DNA from: Heterocephalus glaber
Lineage: Eukaryota > Chordata > Mammalia > Rodentia > Bathyergidae
DNA: 64,000 nucleotides
Direction of reading: 5' to 3'
Assembly: GCF_000247695.1 (NCBI RefSeq)
Contig: NW_004624732.1
Span: forward strand, 44,008,688-44,072,687
The notes beneath the pieces were generated by a model that was not told where the DNA came from, did no database searches, and saw only the letters and a program-made list of their open reading frames with translations. Numbering within the stretch: the stretch's first letter is position 1; every line of letters begins with the position of its first letter. Of the stretch, positions 34,101 through 46,019 are shown piece by piece. The translations under genes were made by a program, and so were the position numbers.

Positions 34101-35035
34101 AAAAAGAAAAATACAAAAGCATAAAACAAAGTTTGCTACAAAAATACCCATGGGGGAGGTCTGAATTACCTAGTGAGAAGTGTTTCGTTAATTAAGACAA
34201 CTAGTTCTATTTAGCTCCTGCCAACCCTCTTTAGGAAACTCTTTGATTCTTAATTTCTCAGAAAATTAACAGGGTTTGAATTGTTGAATTACACTGTCAA
34301 GGTCCTTTACAAATCTAAAATTCTGTACTTTGGTGGTTCATAAGATTAAAAGGTCAACATGATTTCAAAACAGTAAAGACGTTATCTTAATTTCTCAAAT
34401 TGGTAATATTTTAAAATGCACTATTTCCTACCTTATCTCAGTATCATGCTTCAGATATTACTTATTCATTGTTTTCAAGTTTGTCAAAGAAAGTTTCATG
34501 ATTCAAAAGGTACTTCCCTCCAACTCTCAATAGTAAAAACTGTTTCAAAAGTGCAGTGCCAGGACTAAGGAACATGTATAAGGGAGCGGGACCTGGGAAG
34601 ACTCATCAGACCTACAATGCACTAATTAAAATTCAATTTTTAAATTGGTGTGTGGGTTCCTACATAAAATTCCTGTCATGGTTAAAGCTTACGGATAAAC
34701 AGATTAATAGAATCCAATAAAATGGTTCTGCTGATCATACCGAACTTCTTTCAGCAGCCCCTTTACCCAAGCACTACGTTAAATCTAAAACCAACTTTGG
34801 GATAACACGAAACAAACTAGGTAAGCCCCAGCAAACGGGACCTACAAACTAAAATCTACTTCCTGTGGAAAATCACCTTCAACTCACGCTTTCCATTTCA
34901 CACTGTGATACAGGTGAAGGAAAAAATGTAAAGGCTTCTCTTTGAACATCCCAGCACAGGGCCTCAAAGCATTAATTTAAGAATCATCTCAAAGATAATC
35001 CAATGCAGCACAGCTCCGAAAAGACTAAAAGTTGT
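34101..35035. other. No gene or clear repeat seen
   Basis: AT-rich sequence leading into the CpG island, inferred to be the early part of intron 1 of the minus-strand gene. Confidence 0.4.
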
Positions 35036-35698
35036 ATTGGGGTGCGGGGGGCTGGGGGGGCGCGCTAACTCCGGACCAAAGATTCACTTAAAGTATTATT
35101 CACTGCTGTGAATACTTCGATTTACAAGACTTAAGTTCAGAGAACCTTTCCATCCGAAAGGACGGTCAATCTAAGGCCCGAAGTGCTGAGTCCTGGGGGA
35201 CAGGGGCACCTTGAGGTCCCCGGCCGGCTGGGAGAGGGGAGTGAAGATCACGACAGAGAGGCCAACCACGGGCCTGACGCGAGGGATTCCCTCAGGAAAG
35301 CCCGCGGCTGGCGCTACGAAGGGCCCGGGCCCGCCAGCAGCCCACGCATGGCGAGGCCCGGGGTGCCGAGTCCCACCAGGCCCCGCGTGAGAACGACGCG
35401 TCCCCACCCACCCTCGCGGGCCGGCGAGAAGGAAGCGGCGCGCCGGGCCGCACTACGTGTAGACGCCAGGTACACGACACAAGGCCACGGCCGGTAGACA
35501 CAGGGGACCTGCACGCAGCACCGGGACCGCCGGATCCGCGCGCCGGTGCGGGGAGGCGCGGGGAGCGCAGCGCGTGCGCCCCGGAGCGCGCGGCCCGGCC
35601 CTCAGCTCCGCCCTCCCCTCCCACCTCCGCTCCTCGAGCGGCGGCCGCAGCTGCCCCACTGGGAACTCCGCGCCGCGCGGCCCCGCGAGGCGGGCGCC

Positions 35699-35716
35699 GG
35701 GAGGGGAGGGGAGGGG
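35699..35716 (+). other. G-quadruplex-forming motif
   Basis: Four G-runs (3, 4, 4 and 4 bases) separated by single A residues form a canonical short-loop quadruplex motif on the plus strand. For the minus-strand gene this is the template strand, about 75 bases into intron 1. Confidence 0.8.
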
Positions 35717-35780
35717 CCGCGCTCCCTGCCTCCCCGCCTCCCCGCCTCCCGGCCGACCCGCGCAGCTCCCAGCCCGGAGC

Positions 35781-35790
35781 CTACTCACCT
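35781..35790 (-). other. Splice donor of exon 1
   Basis: The minus-strand word GAG|GTGAGTAG matches the vertebrate 5' splice-site consensus at all key positions. It fixes the exon end and the direction of the gene. Confidence 0.65.
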
Positions 35791-35878
35791 CCTCCTCCTG
35801 GTCTCTCCCTCCTGGCCACCGGCGCGGCCCAGCCGGCGACGCGCTGACGCCGTGCCCCTCCCCCGCGGCCGCCACCAT
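35789..35878 (-). CDS. First coding exon of an unidentified minus-strand gene (partial)
   Basis: An ATG at 35,878-35,876 lies in a favourable context (G at -3, G at +4) within the CpG island. It opens 30 codons beginning MVAAAGEGHGVSASPAG and ending in RDQEEE. The reading frame meets a consensus splice donor, GAG|GTGAGTAG, with the exon's last base at 35,789 and intron phase 0. The N-terminus is low-complexity, rich in Ala/Gly/Pro and then acidic, with no signal peptide or membrane segment, so it is probably cytosolic or nuclear. I do not recognise the protein. The frame continues past the donor to 35,453 only because GC-rich DNA lacks stops. The rest of the gene should lie to the left, and I could not identify further exons within the window. 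Confidence 0.6.
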
Positions 35879-36444
35879 TGCCGCCGCCCCTCCCGGCCCT
35901 CACCAGTCACGGCCTCCGGGCGCGTCAGGCGGAGGCCCCGCCCTCGGGCCCGCCCACCTACCCAGGCCCTGCCTCTTCCGCGGCCGGGACTCTGCGGACG
36001 AGGCGTCCCTGACTCAGCGCTGCCCGCCTTCACGATCCGCTGGGCGCGCCGCGCCAGCCTGGCTCCTCACACCTGCCTACCACCCGCCGGTCGCGCTCCG
36101 CGTCCCGCCGCCCTGCGCGCCCTTTCCCATCACGTCAGCAGCCCCGTCCGCCCCGTCAGCTTTGCCGTACTCTCCCCCAGTCCTGTTCTACGCTCGCGTT
36201 GGCGCCTAAGCGTTCTTAACTGGAAGGTCTACGCAGTTCCTGAGGCCGGCCTCGGTTTCCTCGGGCCATTTTCCTGTGGGCGCCCCTCTCAGCTTCCCCG
36301 GCCTGCAGAGCACTGTCCCGGCCGTCGCCTGCTGGGAACCGAGTCGGAGCGCGAACTCCTAGCCGCCTGCTGTGCGGCGCATCCTCATTTCCCTCCCTCA
36401 GGACCCCTCTAGGACCCCGGCCGGCTGACTCAGGTTTTTCCTCT

Positions 36445-37405
36445 ACCCGAATTTGGTTCAGCCTTTCCAGTCTCACTACTGCACACACATCAGAAGCTAT
36501 TGGGTAGCCAATAATTGTATATTCACGGTCCCACTTAACTTGGAGTCACCCTAAGTTAAAAATTACAAAGCAAGGAGATGGCAGTGGTGATTCTCTTTTG
36601 CACAGTCCTCCCGTCTACACCGTATTTTATGTTGACCGCTTCAATTTCAAGAAACCAAATTTTCTACTGCGGCTTAACAAGTCACAAATTTTGAGTGGTT
36701 TGTTTTGCTTTGTTTTTGGTTTCTTACCCTGCGCCCTAACCTCACGTTAGCTCTTTTATTTATGAAACACACCCTAGAAAGACCACCAAGAACTTTATTC
36801 CTTTTGTGTTCTTATGAAATGAGGAATTCGTCTCCTTTGAATTTATGTGATTCTGACTTAAAGGATTTCGTTTTTGGAGGGAGGTTGTGGGTTAAGTAAT
36901 TCAGGCAAAGGCAAAACATGCAATTGTAACTGAACGTCTGGTTTATTTAGAAACTTCACATTTAAAACTACAACTTGGAAAAGTTAGGCTGTTACTCGGA
37001 AATGAGTAACGTATAGCAAAATAAAGGAAACCGATTAGGCCTTTGGAGTTACATCCACAAGTTGCTTTCAGTTATGTGAGTAAACATTATTATCCTTAAA
37101 TTGAACAGTTAAAACTATCTTTTACTCTGAATAAAATCCACACTCTGTGGACCTTCAAAGTTTAAAGCCATTGTTGAGTTAAACAACAATATTACAAGCA
37201 TTTGAAAGCCTAATAAACCATCTGTCCATCCACTTTCACACAAATTGAGAAACAGAAAAAAGTACATGCCAAAAGCTGAAACTGAGAATTCCTAACTGCA
37301 CATGAAACTAGTAAATCCTATTGCATAGAACAAAGTATCAAAAACCCCAAGGGCTTGTGCGGCTGCCATTTCATTGCTTTGGAAATAGAATCATACAATT
37401 TTATA
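36445..37405. other. Flank upstream of the promoter, no feature seen
   Basis: AT-rich again. I looked for exons of a divergent plus-strand transcript and found no convincing first exon and donor. Confidence 0.4.
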
Positions 37406-37409
37406 ATTG

Positions 37410-37560
37410 AATTATCTAGTTCTTAAGATCATCTGGATTCTAAACTTTTGGTTTTACTGATTAAAATCTGAAGCCCAGAGAGGGTAAGTTTCCTACCCAG
37501 TATTACCCAGCCTAATTGGAAACAAAGTCAGGATTCAAACGCAGACCGTCTGTCTCACAC
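37410..37560 (-). mobile_element. MIR SINE relic (antisense)
   Basis: The antisense MIR order 'ctgattaaaatctgaagccc', 'agagagggtaagtttcctac', 'ccagtattacccagcctaat' and 'caggattcaaacgcagaccg' is clear. Confidence 0.75.
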
Positions 37561-37564
37561 ATTT

Positions 37565-39000
37565 CTCATCATTCAGCTTATTGTTAACACGTACATAAAG
37601 CTATTCAGTATCAGAATTCTTGGTCTTTGAAGCTTTGCCTACATTATCCATGTGATCTGTGAAATCAAACTTGGCATTAGCTAGGAAAGTATTGCTGTCA
37701 GAGGCCATTTGTCCCACTGTTTTCAAGGATTCCTATTGTGCAACCTACATCTCTCTCAGTCAGGGGTCATCTGCATGATCCAAGCAATTCTGGCGAGGCC
37801 TCCGGAGCCGTAATCCAACCAAACACATTCATCCTCAGAGATGCCAAGGGCTGTGCCTGATTGTAAGAATTATGAAATCTCTATTGTCCAGAAAATTGCA
37901 ACATTATTGGGGAGGTAAAATATGAAGCACAAAATGGTAATTGAACATTAATAATCAAGGATTCAGTTGTAATTTCCAAATGGAAAAATGGAAAATAATC
38001 CCTGCAAATTAAGAAAAGACACCTTAAAGGCAACAACAATAACAAATCGTTTGGATTGGTGTATAGGGGGAATAAGTAAAACAATTTGTGTGAACAAAGG
38101 TGCTAAGAAGACAATGGGAGAAAGTGAAGAAAAAAGTAAACTTAAATAGATTCATTTAAGAAACAAGAGCAAACCAACCCAAAATGGGAGAGTAGAATCA
38201 TCAATAAAGGGCCTGAATGTGAGCCTGAGAAATGTAGTTTAATAGAAAATTATTCTGAGTAGACTTGGGGGCAGAAAAGGGGGAAGAAAGAACAAAATTA
38301 AAAGACCGTAACCTTGTCAGGTTCTGAAGAAGCAAGTGGAATTTTAAAAGAATTGTTGGATACAAAGGCCACTAAGGAAAAGACTTGGATCCAGTGATTT
38401 ACTCAGGGGTCAAAAAGGAGTATGAAGTCTGAGTAAAATGACTTAGAATTGGGGCAGGAGTCAATACCAGCACACATGGTTCCTAGCACCTTGAGAAGGG
38501 AAGATGGTCACTCACAGGGACAGCCTCTAAATGCACAGGTAAGAGACCAAACATCTTCCCAGGAAATGGTAGTTTGCTACTAAAGTAGAACCAGAAGATG
38601 AGAAAGAAAACGCTTATCCTGTCACTGGCCATTGGGCCTATGTTACTGTTTTATGGGTCAACCTATTTTTATTTCTATTTCACCCCCACTAATGTGAAAG
38701 TGCTCAGTGGTCAAGTGCATGTTATAGTAGAAAATATCATTAAGGGTTTGATAAATACAGACTAAATGCTGCTCAGAACTCTGCTGACCATGGAAGACCA
38801 AAAAAAAAAAAAAAAAAGAAAAGAAAAAGTATAAATAAGGCCTCTGCCATTTAGAAGCAATCTAGAGCAAAAAGGTCAATGCTTTTTTTTTTTAACAAAA
38901 TAGAAAATAAATTCTGTGACCAGTGGAAAAAAACCTCCTGGACTACGAAGTGTGTTTAAATAGAAATAATGAAGAATGTAGTTGAATGGATTAGAAATGA
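37565..39000. other. No gene or clear repeat seen
   Basis: Mostly unique-looking sequence, with an A-run at 38,801-38,818 that may be the tail of an unrecognised retroelement. Confidence 0.4.
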
Positions 39001-39004
39001 TAAG

Positions 39005-39450
39005 ATCCATAGAGTTTATCATTCAACAAATTTTCATTAATGATTAAGTGCTAGTCTAGATAATAGAGGTAAAGGAATTAAATAAAAGTTTCTGCTTTCA
39101 TTGAGCCCTAAGAAAGAATCAAATTTCATGTCTTTGACACTATTTTTTAAAAAGCCAGAGAACATGTAAGTAGAAAGGAGGAAAGTGAAGGCAATGAAGC
39201 AGGAAAGAGAATAAGGCTATAGGTAGAAGGGCTTTTGAGGTCAGACTTAAGTGTAGACATTTGGAACTCTTAGTCACTTTTGCATTCTGGATTTGAACAA
39301 GAACAGATTGGGACCTGGAAAACTAATTAGAAGTCCTCATGATAATACAGGCAGGAGGTGATGTGTAGTAGACAGTACTGGTGTCATGATTGGCAAGGAA
39401 GACGAAAATGTCAAGAAGATCAAGTATTAGGTGTGTAGCTGTGGTAGGAA
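39005..39450 (-). mobile_element. L2 3' region relic (antisense)
   Basis: Antisense L2 order: 'ttcaacaaattttcattaat', 'ttctgctttcattgagccct' and later 'gtcctcatgataatacaggc' where consensus has 'gctattgcagtaatccaggc'. The 61-codon open frame at 39,431-39,616 nearby is incidental. Confidence 0.55.
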
Positions 39451-39454
39451 GTGT

Positions 39455-42190
39455 TGGCTGGAGAGACTGTGTGGTGTAAAATGCAGTAGAAAGGTCAAGA
39501 AGAAAAACATTTCAAAAAGGTTTGTCTGGTTAACAACAAAAAATGTTATGTGTGGCCTCCAAGTAAAGGTCTCTCTAGAGTGGAATGCTAAGGAAGTGAA
39601 AAAATGGAGGCATTAAACACTGACTAAAGAATCTCTGCAACTCAGTGTACAAAGCATATGTACATTTTATTTAAGGCCACTTACATTTTGGAATACTTTT
39701 TAATTTTCAGGCCTACTTAAACATTCCCATGTCTGTGCTTTTTTGTGTGTGTCTCCATACTGAAAGGAGGACAAACTGAAACCTTCAAGATATACCTGGT
39801 ATGTTTTTCTGGGCCAAAAATCAGTCATATCAATGAATTCTTGTTCTAAATGTAATCACAGAAATTTCACTCTCACTCTTGGAATCTGGCAAGAACCTAA
39901 CAAGGAAAACACTAAGACTATTATAGTACTGTATCAATTATGGTTCCATTACTACCACCTGTGAGGTCTGGATCATGTGGATGGTGGACATGACCTTGGC
40001 CACATCCTATGTTCTCATGAAACTCCAGGTTTCCATTACTGAAGAAGGAGAATCACTCAGATCTGAGACATACATACTAGCACTTGTGAAAAAGAGAAAA
40101 CAATACTATTCAGTGAGATGCTTATGAACAGCTACCAGGACTTCCAGTGGTACCTTTGTAGTCTGGAAAGAGGTAACTTTGCTGAACTAGTTTTTGTTCA
40201 GCAAACTGCAAAACAAGATTGGGGTAAGATTTCTTATTTTTCTTCCCTAGAAGCACATTAGACTATTTTGGCATCGGATGGAAGGGGAAACCTGAGGCCC
40301 CTCCATTTTTCACCGATGCATGCCGAGCTTCTCAAGAAAAGCAAGTCTGACTCTACACATGCATGTGCCTGCTTTCTCCAAATTGCATGAAGCTGGGTGG
40401 TAGAGCATGTTAATTTGTTAGGTGTTATTGAAAGAATGCTATTAGCACTCTTTTTTATTTGGAATATACTTTGTTTTTGGGTCCAGTGGGGGCAGTTAAT
40501 CTCTTGGGATGCTTTAAAAAGCTTCATTATATTCATTGAGAAAAAAAGTGTAAATTATTCTAAAAATAATCATGAAATTTACTATGTTTAATTTGCTGGC
40601 CCAAATGCTTCTCGAGTCAGTAGCGATCAAGGATTCCTAGCATTAATGAACAATTACTATATTGCTGAAATCAACACAATATTTAGCCTTAAAAGCCTTC
40701 TTTTATTCATGCTGAAAGAGGCCAAAAACATCAGTAGCCTGGGAAGCATAAAATGTACTCTGTTTTGATGAAATGATCTGTTCAAATTGGGGCTTAGCTA
40801 TTTTAACACTATAATGTAAGGGAACTTGCTTCTTCATTGTTACTTTCTGGCCTAGAATCAGAAGCTTTTTATATTGTGGTTCATCCTGTACCTTTTATCA
40901 AGAATAAACCCGTTTTTGTTTAAAAACAAACACAGTTTACATAATCTCTCCTGATTTTTAGTCCTTCCAGTAATTATCTGTTGCTTAGAATCACTGTCAG
41001 CCAACCAAGTTCAGATGGCAAAAAGAAAAAAAAAATGTTTGATCTTCAGTGATGTGATTTAGAAGACTGTGTGCATGGAAGGTACAGCTATGCACATACA
41101 GAGAACATATTTATCTAATTTGTCTGCCAGTGATTTAATTAATGTTTGTCAAGCACTTTGAACATAAAAAGAACTATCTGAGAGCTGAGAGCTATTACTT
41201 ATAATCATTTTTCCTATTTGTTGAACTAAAATTAACATACAAATGTGATACTCTTATAGTATCTTTGAGAGAGATGCTCCTATTCTGACAAACTCCTCAT
41301 ACCATACTTAGGAAAGTCTCATTAAAACTTCAAGGCTCCAGTTCCTGAAAGTCAGGCCTCAAGCTGGTTGGGTATCATCTGTCAGTAGATTCTGAAGCAC
41401 ACAGGCTAAATAAATAACATGACAGCTTGGGGGAGTGTATGCACCTGTTTATTGAGAAGATGTTAACAGGGGCAAATCTAAAATAAGAATGCAAACCACA
41501 ACCTGATTTTCAAGAAGTTTTTGTGCATGTCTACACTTAAAATTATCCATATTAACATCTAATTTCTTCCTTCTAATTTTCTCTTCAAAGAATAACTACT
41601 AAGGCACAATACCTTGGTAACTGAGAGGAAAAGAAAGAAAGAAGACCTTATTTTAAAGCTTAGAGAAGCAAACATGATGTTTTCATTATTGCTTTTAGTG
41701 CAAGTAAAGTACAAGAATGACTGGCAAAAGAAGAAGGAAACCCAAGGTGGAAGTAAAGAATCTGGATAAAGGCACTGATCTGACATTATTTTCCAAGTAG
41801 AGGTTTAGCAACATTGCACTGATACCTACAAAGGGTTGATGGAGCATTTGACCCCCATCCCAGTACTCGAGGGCAGAATGGACTTCCTCAATGAATAGAA
41901 AGGGTGACTCAAAAAGGCACTGACCCTCTCACTATGATTACCACTGAACTATATGCCAAGCCTGCTATGACTTGCTTTTGAATTTTAGCTTCATTTTATT
42001 TACATTCTAGTCCCCTAGAGAGAATTTTTACTTGCACCTCAATGCATAATCTTCTTTCCATGTATACCATGCAACACACATATCTTGGTAGAAAAACCCT
42101 GATTAAAGTACTTATTCCTACTAAAACTTTACATACGGGCCTGGAAACAGGCCTTTACATCAGCTATCTGTTGGTTTTATATTTAATAAA
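39455..42190. other. Long stretch without a supported feature
   Basis: No recognised repeat or coding exon. Overlapping open frames at 40,258-40,591 on both strands have no motif, promoter or splice support. Confidence 0.4.
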
Positions 42191-42201
42191 GTTTGAGGAA
42201 G

Positions 42202-42285
42202 ACTTTATTTTCGATACCAGGGATCAAACTCGAGTCCTTGCACTTGTGCAGCAGGCGGCGAAACCACTGAGCTAAATCCCCAGCC
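42202..42285 (-). mobile_element. Young ID-like tRNA SINE (antisense)
   Basis: The plus strand shows 'cgataccagggatcaaactc' and ends 'ctgagctaaatccccagc'. The flanking 8-base word tgaggaag at 42,194-42,201 and 42,286-42,293 is a target-site duplication. Confidence 0.88.
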
Positions 42286-42294
42286 TGAGGAAGC

Positions 42295-44090
42295 CTTTTA
42301 AAAGAGTATTACCTCTTCTAACTATTCTTGGCACAGATCTTCCAGCAAGCAGATTTAGCAGGGGCAGTGATGTTCGGCAAACACTGTGGCTTTCTTAACA
42401 ATTTCCACCTTCTCGTGCAAGTAGGTTAGGACCATATAACTAGTATGGACAAATGGGTCTCAGGAGAAATAAGTTGTATCATTTCTGGCCATAGATTCTT
42501 AAGAACACTTTCTTCCCCCTGTGGTCCAGGAAGTCCCAATTTCCAGATGGTGTAGCTATAAGAATGAAGCAAACTTGGATCCCTGGGAGCTGGTCTTAAC
42601 AGCAAGTAGACTCTCAAGAGACTTCTTCTGAGTGAGAAATAAATCTTTAAAAGTTTAAGAGCTGACCAATATGGTGTTAACTACACTAGCATTGTGTAGC
42701 CTATCCTGACAAACACAGCCTGATATAGATACCCATCTTTCACAATGGAAAAACAGTTTTTCAACATTTGGATCTTAAACATGCAGCATGGGAATAGTGG
42801 AATGAAAAATGTGCAGTTTACTAAATTAAGTAAAAATGGATGAATAAAAATCACAAATAGTATGTTATATAGTAGAAAAATGCTTCTTATGTAGTTCAGT
42901 TCTGAATTTACTTTGTAGTCATTCTTTAAATTAAAAAATTAATTAAATCCTTAGCCAACTATATGCCTGGAAGGAAAAAAAAACACACCTCTGCCCTTGC
43001 CATGCCTAGATCTTTTCTCCATCCTAGTCACACATAATTAATATCTGTTTTCCAGGTTCTCAGAGGGATGGGGTTCCTATAGTTACTACCAGTCAGAAGA
43101 GAATTGATTACCTGTTTATATTTGTTACTTAAAGTTCACTCCTTAGGTGCATCTAGTAAATATCTATGACATTGACCACTTACATTTCCAATCCATTACT
43201 ACACAGGTGTATGCAATGCTGTCTGGTACTTATGGAGAGGGTAAATCACCCCGCTATGGTGGAGGGACAGAGTAGTAGAAGAATAGCTTGCACAGAGGCT
43301 GTACACCTGGCAGAAGAGTCATTGATCCTTACTACTTGTTGATCTATTTCCAAAGCATTCCCTCTGACAGCAGAAGGCCAGTTTAGGCTATTGAACAAGT
43401 TCAAAATCACTGAAAGCTACATATGCGCATAAAGAAAGGACAGGGAAAAATCTTCTTTTCATGGGTTCCCAAGCACAGCAGAGATTCTTTCGTCAGGAAC
43501 TATGCCCATATTTATCAATCATAGCTGCCTCAAAAAAGTTTTTTAGACAGGAGGGAAAAAATTAGCTAGTTATAATTTGCTTCTCCCAAGAGAAGGGTAC
43601 AGTTAATAACATTTCTTATGTTTTAACACATCACCTTTCCCTTAATTCACAGACCAAATACAGGAAAGAAAGTCATGCACTGTTTTATTTTTCCTGTTGG
43701 TTTTTCAATAATTCACTGAACAAACCCATAAACATTCCTGGAGTTGAGTAGAAGAATCATATGAAATGGACTCTGAAATCTTTTTCAGTTCTATTTAATG
43801 TTTGCTTCGCCTCATTTTGAAATTAACTCGTGCTGCTTTGTCCTATAGAAAAGAAGTTATGATTTAAGAAAACTTTACAAAAGGGAAGCCGATCTTGATA
43901 TTATCAACTTCCCTCTTTTCTTTTAGCAGAATATTTGAGAAAATGCCAATTGGTGTTGCCTAACATCAGAACTTTTCAAGATCCCATTGCTTTTGAAAAC
44001 TAACTTACCCTCTTTAACAGATAATATTAGATGTTATATTATGTCCCTTCTGAATAGTTAGCACCTACCTTTTTCTCTCCATACTCAAAT
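42295..44090. other. Long stretch without a supported feature
   Basis: No recognised gene, RNA or repeat beyond short simple runs. Confidence 0.4.
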
Positions 44091-44097
44091 AGTAAAA

Positions 44098-44325
44098 CCA
44101 TGGTAGAAAGGAAAGAGGAGAAGGAAAAAAAATGAAAAAAGAAGGAAAAAAAATGGAAACAGCTTATGTAAATAGGGAGGGGTGTAGGAGTTGAAGGGAG
44201 GGAAGCGGAATGGGAAAAAATAAGAACCAAGCTATGCCATGTACATGTAGCATGTAGTTGCAAATTCCCAATAATGGATGTGATCATAATGTACACCTAA
44301 AATGTACCAAGAAGCTTAATGAATA
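44098..44325 (+). mobile_element. L1 3' end (UTR only)
   Basis: Purine-rich tract, then 'aaaataagaaccaagctatg', 'caaattcccaataatggatg' and 'cacctaaaatgtaccaagaa' with an AATAAA-rich tail. It is the same tail type as the other young L1 copies, with a small insertion around 44,245. Confidence 0.78.
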
Positions 44326-45114
44326 AATAAATAAATAAAAATAAAATAGTAAGACCACGTGAACTATTTTAGATAAAAATGACACCGTAACCAACATGTT
44401 TCTCTATGTTGGTGGGGCCGGGGAGGCAAGAAGGGTATTGGTATAAACTCCAGCACCCCATATTCTTTTCCAATGAGGGTTACCCAGAGTGCCACTTTTG
44501 TTCAGACTGTCACTGGATGGTTTTGTAATTAGAAGATTCACTCTAAAATGAAAGTCTGAGGTTGATGAGGCAGAACTAGCTGTGTTTTAAGGGGAAATTC
44601 TTATTAGTACAAAATATTAGAGGATAAACAAAATCAATTTTTATAGGAAGATTAACAAAATTGTTCATTATTGTAGTAAACATTGCAAAAATCGAGTGGA
44701 TCGACTATATTATAGACAATATTAGCCATATCCAAGCAAGAGAATGAAGTACTATGGTCTAATTTGTGTGCAATAATTGTTCATACTAGCATTCTCATAG
44801 TTTGGGTAGTGACTCATTTTATTCTATGTGACCTCTGTTGTTTAAGATTGGCTGCTATTAGAAAGTAGAAACAATAAAAATAAAATAGGATTTTACTGAG
44901 CTAGCTTTTGAGTTTTTAAAAATACTTAAACATTGAGAGTAAAGCAAAAGGCTACTAGAATTATATAATGAGGTACTTTCATCTTTACAGTAGTTTGAAT
45001 ATTTGAAAAGTAATGTTTTCTCAAGGACATTTAGTAAGATATCTTTTGATCGCTTAAGTCTGGTAAATTTTTTAAAAGTAAAAGACGCATTGCCATTACC
45101 CTCCCCCCAAATAT

Positions 45115-45475
45115 TCCCTTTACTTTAGATCCATTTATCCCAGCATTCTTGCCAGCTTGTGAAGCAGTTCTGGAAGCCTTTCTTCATGAGTGTCTAGTTG
45201 CAATGTATTTGCTGCCTCAATGTCCTGAATCAATTCAAAATGCATACCTTTTATGATCATTTTGTTTGTTTGTGTTTTGGCACTGGGGATCAAACTTGGG
45301 TCCTTGCGCTTGCGAGGCAGGCAGCGGGAACCACTGAGCTAAATCCCCGGCCCTTTTTATGATCATTTTGACTTTGGAGATGAGCCAAAAGTCACAGGGT
45401 GCCATATCCAGTAAATAAGGTGAATGAGGATACAATGAAATATTTTTGACGGAAATTGCAGTAAAGGTTTGTCTA
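45115..45475 (-). pseudogene. Mariner transposase C-terminal relic
   Basis: The minus strand encodes, in broken frames, HLVRQTFTAISVKN, then HSPYLLDMAPCDFWLISK and, beyond an inserted SINE, AFQNCFTSWQECWDKWI. These align with the mariner-family pattern of an RQT segment, the PPYSPDLAPCDFFLF block that carries the last catalytic Asp of the DD34D triad, and the C-terminal tail FQ..F..W..R...CI. The Asp of APCDF is still present. A frameshift and the SINE inactivate the gene. Only the last third of the protein is seen, and terminal repeats were not identified. Confidence 0.7.
45265..45354 (-). mobile_element. Young ID-like tRNA SINE (antisense) in mariner relic
   Basis: The plus strand reads 'gcactggggatcaaacttgg' ... 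'ctgagctaaatccccggccc'. A perfect 16-base duplication, ttttatgatcattttg, flanks it at 45,249-45,264 and 45,355-45,370. Confidence 0.94.
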
Positions 45476-45479
45476 ACAA

Positions 45480-46015
45480 GGTGTGATCAAACAACACCTT
45501 GAATGTTTACATTTAAAAATGTATTTTGTTGCCATTAATCCCCCTCAAAATATTAAAAATATGCCCTAGCTTTGAACATACTTTCTATTGTTTTGGGCAA
45601 TGTCGTTTACTATAATATGCTTTTCAAAAGGTTTTATATTCACTGTATTTTTCAATCACACTTTATATTGTTTTAGCATTTAAAAAGATTAAGCACAAAC
45701 ATCAAGTTAGGTAAGCATAGGTTTTCCCCTTTTTATTTTGCATTTCTGCCATTTGGCTTTCCTTTGGATGTAGAAAACCATGTTAGAGGAAGGATAGATT
45801 TCAAAGAAGGAGCTTAATACAGTTAATAATAATAAAGTTTTCTGACAGCAGGTAAATCACAAAACTGAGTAGATTATAAAAGATGAATGAAAATCACTAC
45901 CAAAAGATGCAATTTCCAAGAAATTTTTTAAATAATGAAAGGATCCATCCAAATACAATGCAAAACTACCCACCCATACAAAGAAGAATTCACTTCTTAA
46001 ATGGGTTTCGCTAGG
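45480..46015. other. No gene or clear repeat seen
   Basis: AT-rich flank of the mariner relic. The word 'ttgccattaatccccctcaa' near 45,529 resembles 'ttgccattaccctcccccca' near 45,093 in the same orientation, so the pair is not a terminal inverted repeat. Confidence 0.35.
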
Positions 46016-46019
46016 TATT

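Larger units (their letters stand above)
35040..36440. promoter_or_regulatory. CpG island promoter
   Basis: GC content and CpG frequency rise abruptly at about 35,040 and fall again after about 36,440, in otherwise AT-rich, CpG-poor DNA. The densest part is 35,500-36,130. It surrounds a coding first exon on the minus strand, so it is the likely housekeeping-type promoter. Candidate sites seen by eye are a CRE-like TCACGTCA at 36,130-36,137, AP-1 words TGACTCA at 36,010-36,016 and 36,426-36,432, and several GC boxes. There is no evident TATA box and the transcription start was not located. Long stop-free frames here, such as 35,546-36,412 on the plus strand, reflect GC-rich composition. Confidence 0.88.

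Noticed and set aside
35546..36412. A 288-codon open frame on the plus strand in the CpG island (and several others on both strands)
   Set aside because: Proline/arginine/alanine-rich translations on both strands at once are the expected result of GC-rich DNA with few stop codons. Only the 30-codon start with a consensus splice donor is supported.
36440..37405. A first exon for a divergent plus-strand gene right of the CpG island
   Set aside because: No start codon with coding-like sequence followed by a good splice donor was found. Divergent transcription remains only an inference from SINE orientation.
45090..45550. Terminal inverted repeats for the mariner relic
   Set aside because: The two similar words near 45,093 and 45,529 are in the same orientation, so they cannot be inverted termini.
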